Assembly: GCA_018907035.1 (NCBI GenBank)
Contig: JACCIC010000125.1
Location: 62,001-126,000, forward strand
From: Sycobia sp. Sy_11
Lineage: Eukaryota; Arthropoda; Insecta; Hymenoptera; Epichrysomallidae
DNA: 64,000 bases
Direction: 5' to 3'
A program made the position numbers and the translations under genes. The notes beneath the pieces are model-generated. The model did not search any database, had not been told where the DNA came from, and saw nothing but the letters and a program-made list of their open reading frames with translations. Position 1 is the first letter of the stretch, and every line of letters begins with the position of its first letter. Shown in pieces: positions 56,341-64,000 of this stretch.

Positions 56341-56989
56341 AGTATAGGCCTGAAAAAAGAACGTCGTCTGTACTTTTTGTTAAACTTTATTTTTAATCAA
56401 ATCGCTTATTACCATTAATTATGTTTTATATTTCAAAAATCCTTTTTATAGTTTCTAAAATTAAACTAAGAATGGATGCTTTATAAATAAACGTACATTA
56501 ATAGCTTAATTAAGCATTTGCATTTGTAGGTTGGTTATTTAGCTTATTTATATACACTATATGGCGCTCGAACTGGAATGCTTATTTCACTACCTTAAGA
56601 TTCGTGAAAATCTTAAGGTAGTAACATGTACAAATACGAAAAATTAAAGAGAATAAGGAGCACTTAATGAAAGTAAAAATGCGAGAAATGTAAACGAAAA
56701 TAGTGGTCGCATTAAGAGATACGTGTTTAAATGATCTTGAGGGTCATTAAATATGTTGTCAATGTGAATATTATCTTGATAAGGTTTAGAAACTTTTTAG
56801 CTTCACTAATAGAACATAATTCTCTATAATAATAAATAAAGTTGTTTACTGGAGAGATTCATTTAGAGGAGGGACTTCTTAGAGGATTAGGAGGATTAGG
56901 AGGAGAGACTATTTGATGTTTTAAAAATTCTCTCCAAATCCTTAAAATCTTACTTTTACTGTACTTTTAAATATATTAAGGTTGTCAAA
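56341..56989. other. Intergenic AT-rich sequence with a small hairpin
   Basis: No gene. It contains the 14-bp inverted repeat at 56589-56622. Confidence 0.6.
56589..56622. repeat. Perfect 14-bp inverted repeat, 6-nt loop
   Basis: ACTACCTTAAGATT and its exact complement separated by CGTGAA. Function unknown; may be a relic of a MITE end. Confidence 0.85.
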
Positions 56990-57500
56990 TATCTCTCTTC
57001 CGCTTTTTTGCTCTTCATTCAATGCTTTATAAAAAGTGTTACAGTGGTCGGATTTACTTTAAATATGCTCCGTTTTATTTGATAATCTGTTTCCATCTAG
57101 ACGGCAACTTCATAATACCCCTCTCGTAGAAACTCCTCTCCTTATTTGCGAAGAACTCGGACAGCCACTGTTCACAGCTTCTTTTGAGTCCAACTTTACA
57201 CCACCAAAGGCGTTTGACATAGACAGGAACAGGTGGTAATCACTTGGCGCTATGTCCTAGTTATATGGTAGATGCGATAAAAACTCCCATCCGAACTCCC
57301 GTAGATTCTGACGAGTCATCAACGAAGTGTGTGGTCTGGCGTTGTCCTAGTGGAATACTACACCCTTCCTATTGACCAATTGTGGACGCTTCTGGTCGAT
57401 AGCCTGCTTCAAGCGGTCCAGTTGTTTGCAGTAGATGTTAGAATTAAGCCTCTGACCATATGGGAGCAACTCGTAGTGGATGATTCCCTTCCGATCCTAC
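56990..57500 (-). pseudogene. mariner remnant, fourth subfamily
   Basis: On the minus strand: GIIHYELLPYGQRLNSNIYC, KQLDRLKQAIDQKRPQLVNR, KGVVFH then a stop and DNARPHTS (second Asp), LREFGWEFLSHLPYN, stop, DIAPSDYHLF (third Asp). Several stops and a degraded 3' part. It is directly followed by copy B of the 670-bp repeat. Confidence 0.87.
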
Positions 57501-57514
57501 TAAACACAGATAAA

Positions 57515-58188
57515 AGCTTTTATTTTATTTTATTTTATATTTATTTAGAGTCTTTTCAAAATCTAAAATTGAGTCCTTTGAAATAAGATCATTTATTAGC
57601 ATGTACTTAAGATCTTTTTAAATGGATAAAGGATTTCTCCCATTTTAAAATTTCCCCTGTTTCAAGTGTTCTTTTTGCTTTATTGATTGGATTCATTGAA
57701 GAGATTTTATTTTATTTCAGGAGGCGTATTATGTGCAGAAATTACGGTTAAACAAACTTTGGACAGATTTAATTATTTCCTACTAAATTTTTCTGAAGAA
57801 CTATAAAGTACTCTGAATTATTCATTCATAATTTATCGTTTTCAAACAATTATTAAATAAAGACCTTATACAATAAGTAATATAAATAATTTATGTCATA
57901 TTGAGTTATCTTCTTATCCTCATAAGGATTCCTATTTAATATTTTTGTAATGAAATGAAATTTTAATTATAGAATTCGTAAATCTCGTTTGTCCTAAGTA
58001 TCACCGTCTTAGAAATATCTTATAAAGTATTATGTTATAAAAGAAGTGCGATTTAATTGCCCATATTCTTTTCGTATTTAAAATCTTCTACATAGTAGTA
58101 AAAAAATATTGTGCAACAGTTTATTCTAAAATTGAAGTTCTCCCCCCTTCTATAAAAAGAAATAAGAATAATCAATTGAAGATTATAA
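57515..58188. repeat. 670-bp repeat, copy B
   Basis: Second copy of 51318-51988 in the same orientation; see that entry. Confidence 0.88.
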
Positions 58189-58747
58189 TATGCATAGTTT
58201 AATTTGAATGGTATCAGAGTTCTAATTATTTCAGAAATACGTTCCTGAGAATAATGTTTACGGATTTTCCGGAGGTCTCCGTTAATAGATCTGCGGTGCA
58301 TGCCCCAAACAGATTGTATTAATTTATAATTAACTCTTTTGGACCGTAGAATCCTCCCATATTGCTCTACAAACGTACCTTGGTCCCTTTCCTTTAAGCT
58401 GTCATGATATGTTTTTATATTTATCAATCACTTATAAATGAAACAATTTCTAATAAACTATTTAAAAGCAGGGTGATGATGCTAAGTATAGCTAGAGTGT
58501 TGAATATTTATAATTATTAAGATTTATATTTTTGTTAAAAATAATTTAATTACTTATTAATAAATAAAACAATAATTATCAATAATTCGTTTACTTAACA
58601 CACAGGGTGCAAAAGAAGATAATGAACTTTTCTAGTGTCTTGAACGACATGCTGATGCGCCACTTTATAAACAAATTTGGTATTGCTTCCTTTCACGGAA
58701 AAATTTTGCCGAGTCCTCTTTCTCTCACTCAAGTTAATGGTCTTAGA
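58189..58747. other. Intergenic sequence, no gene recognised
   Basis: The minus strand is open over 58053-58427 (124 codons), beginning inside the 670-bp repeat. The product resembles nothing I know, so I do not call it. Confidence 0.45.
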
Positions 58748-59191
58748 AGTCAGTTTCACCAGCGGTCAATAGGTGACTTCTTGAATCACGAATATCAACT
58801 CAAAGTAGTCTACTGAAAGTATTAATACTAGGCCAGCTCATTGATATAATCATATACAGCTTTAGGATTAGCATGCTAAAGAAGGTATCATTTCGTCAGT
58901 ATTATCGTTTTTGTTCTTTAGGTTAATCAGACACTACCCACATCTTGTGCGTATCTTTTGATTTTTCTACATTTTACTTATTCATATGTGGGAAAATTTC
59001 TCTCTCTCTCTCTTCTTCTTCTTCTTTTTCCGTGTTCTCTTATAAAATAGTTGTATAATAAATCATACTAAACATAATTTGTGACGACAAATTATGTTTT
59101 TGTTTTTACACATTTGTTTTTTCAGTTTAAACAAAAAAAATGATAGAAAAATAGTGCTACTTTACCAACAAACCCGAACTATGTGTATTAT
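58748..59191. repeat. Dispersed repeat, second copy, left part
   Basis: Same sequence order as 30540-31000, including the CT-rich run (58998-59015) and AAACATAATTTGTGACGACA. It stops at the (TA)n tract at 59192; the remainder of the repeat resumes at about 62490. Confidence 0.8.
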
Positions 59192-59339
59192 ATTATATAT
59201 ATATATATATATATATGCACGCCCTGTCGCAGTTCGCAAGAGCGGTATTCGCGATCAAACAATTTTGAACAAACGCGTAAATAAGCGACCACCAAATCAT
59301 ATATGGTCGGTCGTTGCAGTATTGATCTCAGTAGAAGAT

Positions 59340-60756
59340 TTGGTTACGTGAGGAACTTCGGGAGATGTAGATTGGATGGAAGATCTTTGTATCTTGGTGG
59401 TACTGGTTCTCTATTTCGAGAGGATGAAGGGTACTGATATCTTAGAGATGGTGGAGAATTTCGGTATTTTGGAGAGTGTGATTTTCCTCTGTCCTTCGCG
59501 GTGACGGGTTCTTATTCAATGTTTTTATCGGCTATTATTTTGACGTGACTCATCATAATCACGTCTGGTGAATATTGACGCCGATGGCTCTGCAATTGGT
59601 ACTGCTTTGTTGATTATGTTGAATTTTGTTTCGTTCTCGATGACCGCTAGACTCGGAAGCTTGCTCGTTCTCTCAGAGTAGGAGCAAGCTGCTGTGCTCA
59701 TCATGCAAATCTCTGCAGATGGCGGCTACTTGTATCTTTGCGTAAGCTTTTTTTTCAGCTCGCTCAGTTGCCCTATCAATTACAGCTTGTCGATTGATTG
59801 GAAGTCATTTCTATCGATCTTATCCATGTGTGATGGATGTAGATTTCGATAGATTCCGTCCAGTTGGCTTTCAAGCGTGAGTGCAGATTCCAGATTGTAG
59901 ATCAGAATGCGCATCCCCCGGAGATACGGGCCTATAGGTTCTTTCGAGCCTTATGTTCTGTCACGTAGCTCCTTTTCCAGCCGTAGCGTGAAGTCTATTG
60001 GGCGAAATGGGCTATGCAGAGCTACGTGGAAATCCAATGTACGCCAATCTTTGCATAATGGCCTCGCTCAAATGCGCGCTGGTCTACTTAAGATCCCTGG
60101 GATTCAATTTCAGGATGTCCACCGAGGATATATCTAAATATACCCTAATCTGATCATCGTTTACTCTAGCATTTCAATAAACTCCTCTACATCTTCTTAA
60201 GGAGCTCCTGTATATTGCACTCTCGTCTTAATAGTTGTCCAGTGCGCGTTTCCTTGAGGTAGGCGTTCTTGAACGTCCGATTCGAGTTGTGCTTTCGAGC
60301 TTCAGCGGGTACGGGTGCGGATTCTAGTGAGGGTTCAGCATCTCGGTTGTGTCATTGGGTATTGCCGTTTCATAGCTAAGTAGGGTTATGGCCACGCGCC
60401 CGGTACGTACGGCCAGCTGTTTACCGCAACTGGGGGAATTTCGATGTTTCCAGCCAGGCGGTGCTGTGGCCAGGTGGTAATTTCCGTACTCCGGGGGGAT
60501 ATCCCAGCCTGGTGGCCATGTTTGGTAGGGCCTGCCATTGTGTCATTGTAGAGGCTGTACGGGGATGTTCCGTTGGGTTTGTATTTCCCTCCTGAGTATT
60601 TGGTTGTATCATTAGGATGGCACGTGTCAATTTTGAATGACTCGCGTCGAAATCTGTCAAGCTCAGCACGTCTAAAATTTCAGTGATTTCGGGATTATCT
60701 TTTTTGAGACTCTTCTTTTGCCTCTGCGTGGCATCAGGCATTTGCTGTTGTTCCAT
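59340..60756 (-). pseudogene. gag-like remnant of an LTR retroelement
   Basis: Minus-strand reading starts MEQQQMPDATQRQKKSLKKD at 60756. After stops and frameshifts it continues with YNLESALTLESQLDGIYRNL, HPSHMDKIDRNDFQSIDKL and an arginine/serine/proline-rich tail. The pattern is that of Gypsy-type gag, but no zinc knuckle is readable. Low confidence on family. Confidence 0.4.
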
Positions 60757-61779
60757 GTTGTATGTAAGTTAAATGAGCTAGACAAATATAATCTACGGAA
60801 TCGGAGAATTTTCTTCTTAAATCCTTGCTTAAAAATCCTCAAACGTTTAAATGTTTACCGTTTTCTCACGTCTATAGATTCTCGTCTACGTTACTTTACA
60901 GTGTTGATATTATTTATGTACTAGAGGATGAGACAATAAAAAAACTACGTTGATTTGCGTTAATCCGCGGTGATCGATATTAAATTAATGTTTTTAATAT
61001 GAAATTAAACTTAGTGTCAAGTATTATATCACTAAAAATTCTTTTTAATCCGTTCTAGTCCTCTTACTGCATTTCGTGACGTATAGTTGCGTCGGTGCGT
61101 AATATATTTTATTATATATAGATTTGTTTCCCTATACGGCATAAGCATCAGCTAGTACTGTCTTAGTGATAGGTAATTAATAAATACGGTAATTAGCGTT
61201 ATCTAGAAAGGTGTGTCTTTATTAGAAATTTCTGTGTTGATTGCTTACTGCTTCCAATAGAAGACAAGATAGTTGTTGGAAAGTATTCTAGCGTCTTGTT
61301 TTGTTTCAAATATTGTCTATACTTCAAACACATCTATGTTATGATACTTGTTTTACAGCTAATATATATCTTCTTAGAAAACTCTACACTGGAGCTATAT
61401 AATTATTCATTAGATTATTAAAATGCTTTTAAATAAAATAGGTAGCCTGGAAAGACATACTTGTACTATCAGATTGGCTACAGATGCCAGTAGTTGTCTG
61501 CTGCAGCTATTGCGCATGTCCGTGCACACACTCTAAGGTGGCCGCTTTATTATATATGTGTGCGGCTGGTTACTTGTATTCTATTCTGCTGCCATTATAT
61601 TTTATAAAGGGGATGAATGATGGGCGTGTCGACTCCAAGGAAGAATTTACATACGTATAGTGTGTTTATTCGTGGTGGGCCCTACGCTTTAGACGACATT
61701 TATAACCGCATTTTTATAAGTTACACTTACCTTATGATGATGGACGTGCGTTGGTGTGCATGCGTGCGCGACGTAGCGT

Positions 61780-62427
61780 ATTGTGTGGATTAACCAGCTG
61801 CTGAAGGAGAAACGGAGAACGGACAGGGGAGTACGCTATGTAACAAATAATAATTACGAATAATGTAGACTAATAGTTTTATTAACAGTAATACATACGC
61901 ACTGGTATGGTGTGCAAGAGCTTGCAGGCTGAACACTCCTAGCAGTTTCCGCAATGTGAAGCATGAAAGCACTAGATATAATTAGATTCAATCGTTCACC
62001 GGGAACGACGGGGGAGGGAGATCCCGCACGGAGGATACCACGACGTCAGACGCGAGAGGTGCTAGTGATCGCTCTACACAACAACGGCAGGATCTGGCGC
62101 TAATCTCGAATTCTCTCTCTCGCGAGAAGATATTTAATTACATAAAGAATCAGAGGCTATTTGCCGTGACGATGCGTAAGCTGCTGCGGGTGTTCTTTCT
62201 CTCTCTGTCTCTCCGCTGCGCTGCTGGTTCGTTAGCTGCGTCCTCGTTGCCGCTTGATCTTCTCTTTCTCTCCCTCTTTCTCTCACTCAAAAGCCGGAGC
62301 TGATAATTGGCGATGAATCTACAGGTCTACGTGAGAGATGGCGACGAGGTGTTGATGACTCGAAGGTCGGGAGAAGAAGGAACGTGCTCGTTCCTCTTTT
62401 CAGTTCCTCTCCCTTTTGATCACCAAA

Positions 62428-62430
<3 letters not shown>
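61780..62430 (-). repeat. LTR-like right end of the 59.2-62.5 kb insertion
   Basis: GC- and CT-rich, with no readable protein, ending at the TA tract. It contains antisense TTTTATTAACA-type signals near 61876. The inner boundary was not found: no clear TG...CA pair or PBS. Confidence 0.35.
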
Positions 62431-62484
<54 letters not shown>

Positions 62485-62489
62485 TATAT

Positions 62490-62618
62490 TACATCGTCAC
62501 GTCTGCATAAAAAGGCGCTATACCCAGCGTCCACTAAAAAATGGGTTATTAACAGATCATTATTTTGCTTTAATTTAAGTTGGCACACTAACTAAAATAT
62601 GTATGAATTTTATTTAAA

Positions 62619-62670
<52 letters not shown>

Positions 62671-62960
62671 GCGGCTTCTACGAAGAAATATTGTATTTTT
62701 GTATACGGGCGGTTCAATACGATATCCCGATGCCTCAGGACAATTTCTACTGGGAGTTATATGATTTGGAACATTTTATACGGAGAGTTGCGTGTTCGAA
62801 TAGTAGAAAACGATGTCCAGGTATGACGGGACGACTTCTACGTAGAGTTTTGTATTCGATCATTCGAATACCAAACGCCCAGTAGAAGCCGTCCAAGAAT
62901 ACTTGACAATGTATCGTACCTTCCCAACACGAATCTCTATAGCACTCGTGCCGAGACATA
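62490..62960. repeat. Dispersed repeat, second copy, right part with 60-bp units
   Basis: Resumes with ACATCGTCACGTCTGCATAA and CCCAGCGTCCACTAAAAAAT as at 31000-31050. It carries a further (TA)n run (62623-62666) and then about four 60-bp units (62674-62900) including AAAACGATGTCCAGGTATGA. Confidence 0.8.
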
Positions 62961-63654
62961 TTCTATTAGCGTATGAAATATGCATATATATAGATTGTAT
63001 AAAATGGTCGACGAAATATCAGCGTTTTGATATGGCCGCTGCTTTTGAACAGCTTTTTATACGGAAGCGACGATAGGTAAATTATGGTAAGTTATTTATA
63101 GTAATATAGACTTTTCTATAGAGTCATTTTGACCTAAATATTATTGAACTTTTAAGGATTTGGTTAAATTATTATCTCAGGCGAACCTGAGACGAGGGGT
63201 GCTAGTAATTAATTAATCATGAATGATAACATCGCAGGAATGGAACTATCCAACAATGACACGGGCCTGGGCTTTCTTCCTTGTTGATCTCATGGAATTG
63301 CTGATTATATTGTTAATGTGAAGTATATAGACCGGATAGACCGAATTATAGGCTTTTCCTAGCTACGATTTGGGGAAGAATATGGCGCAATATGGGAAAG
63401 AATGTGGTGCGATATGGGAAAGTATTATGGGCGGTACATGACTTCTACTTGTTGAAGTACACTGAGGCTCTTGGCATAAATACCATAACTGGCTGGGTGC
63501 TGACCCAGTGCACCGGTTACTTACTGTAGTGTTTCAGCCACTGACTGCTGGTTTACGTTGGTATGTTCCTTTACTATGGGCATCACCGTGGCTTGCGTCG
63601 TCTGTTCGCCACTTCCTTCTTCTTTCGCTTTGGATGATTCCTGTCGCGTCGTCT
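62961..63654. other. Intergenic sequence, not assigned
   Basis: No recognised gene; the GC content rises towards 63500. It may be part of the retroelement at 63655-63958. Confidence 0.45.
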
Positions 63655-63958
63655 TTACATTTTTCGACTGCGCTCCGTTGTCGCTCTACTCCTCCTAAGA
63701 CAAAGCTGCAGGGGTCGGTCTGTCCGTGCACGTGGTGCAGGATTGAACATCTTTCGCTGGATTGCCACACTTGAAGCAGAATCTTCCTTTGCACGGGTGT
63801 GGGTAATCGGCATAGCAGTGACTGGACTCACTGCGATTCCAACACCCTTCGCGCATAGCCGGTATGCGGACTTGCCTCGGTAAAAGCAACGAGGTACGGG
63901 ATGGGTGGGGTTTCTTGGAAAGTACGAAATCTTGCGGAGGTTCAACAACCATATCCAT
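63655..63958 (-). pseudogene. gag zinc-knuckle region of an LTR retroelement
   Basis: On the minus strand: EGCWNRSESSHCYADYPHPC, then KGRFCFKCGNPAKDVQSCTT. These are two successive knuckles. The first has Arg and Tyr in place of its second and last Cys; the second keeps C-x2-C-G-N-P and C-x2-C. The pair is typical of insect Gypsy/BEL gag. It may continue past the window end. Confidence 0.6.
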
Positions 63959-64000
63959 TGAGGCTGGAATATGATTGTGTTTCTTGGCGGTATCCGTATC

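Larger units (their letters stand above)
59192..62489 (-). mobile_element. LTR-retroelement fragment inserted in the dispersed repeat between (TA)n tracts
   Basis: About 3.3 kb absent from the homologous copy at 30.5-31.7 kb, bounded by TA tracts (59192-59216 and 62431-62489). The right end (61780-62430) is GC-richer and LTR-like. The interior holds a minus-strand gag-like region (59340-60756). pol is missing, so it is truncated on the left. Gypsy-type is the likeliest class, judged from weak gag features and AT-tract targeting. Confidence 0.55.

Noticed and set aside
58053..58427. 124-residue minus-strand open frame
   Set aside because: It begins inside the 670-bp repeat and matches nothing; the other copy of the repeat does not keep it open.

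Overview
This is insect nuclear DNA. It is very AT-rich, carries a spliced host gene with metazoan-style introns, and is packed with mariner, Tc1, Copia, R1-type LINE, Penelope-like and Gypsy-like elements. The mix suits an ant or other hymenopteran, but no diagnostic single-copy marker fixes the species. There is no bacterial or viral gene content, no rRNA gene and no CRISPR array.

The one recognisable host gene is IWS1 (Spn1), the Spt6-binding transcription elongation factor, on the plus strand. Its last three coding exons lie at 11243-11532, 36560-36671 and 54183-54305. Splice sites and phases agree at both junctions (2/1, then 0/0), and the reading frame ends in TGA at 54303-54305. The two introns are about 25.0 kb and 17.5 kb. 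Upstream exons must lie left of the window.

Layout. 1-4240: decayed Copia retrotransposon, plus strand, with its 3' LTR. 4363-5607: GC-rich solo-LTR-like block in a (TA)n tract. 6130-6447: Penelope-like (PLE) fragment with a hammerhead-ribozyme motif. 6590-7985: R1-type LINE remnant. 8160-9772: minus-strand Copia with a copia-type PBS and part of an LTR. First IWS1 intron (11533-36559): two nearly identical Mos1-like mariners in opposite orientation (one with an intact transposase ORF), a Tc1 element, a tRNA-derived SINE with perfect target-site duplication, several older and nested mariners, PLE pieces including a GIY-YIG endonuclease, and a dispersed repeat with a 60-bp tandem array. Second intron (36672-54182): opposed mariner remnants, GC-rich LTR-like blocks, a 747-bp palindromic PLE insertion with a central hammerhead-like motif, a nearly perfect 222-bp tandem duplication, and one copy of a 670-bp repeat. 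Downstream of IWS1: another inverted PLE pair, a mariner remnant beside the second 670-bp repeat, a second copy of the 60-bp-array repeat split by a 3.3-kb retroelement, and a gag zinc-knuckle remnant.

The best candidate for something undescribed is the PLE family. It occurs at seven places, three of them as inverted pairs with both 3' ends facing outward. One (44069-44815) is a compact near-perfect palindrome with a 13-bp target-site duplication, which suggests it moved as a unit.
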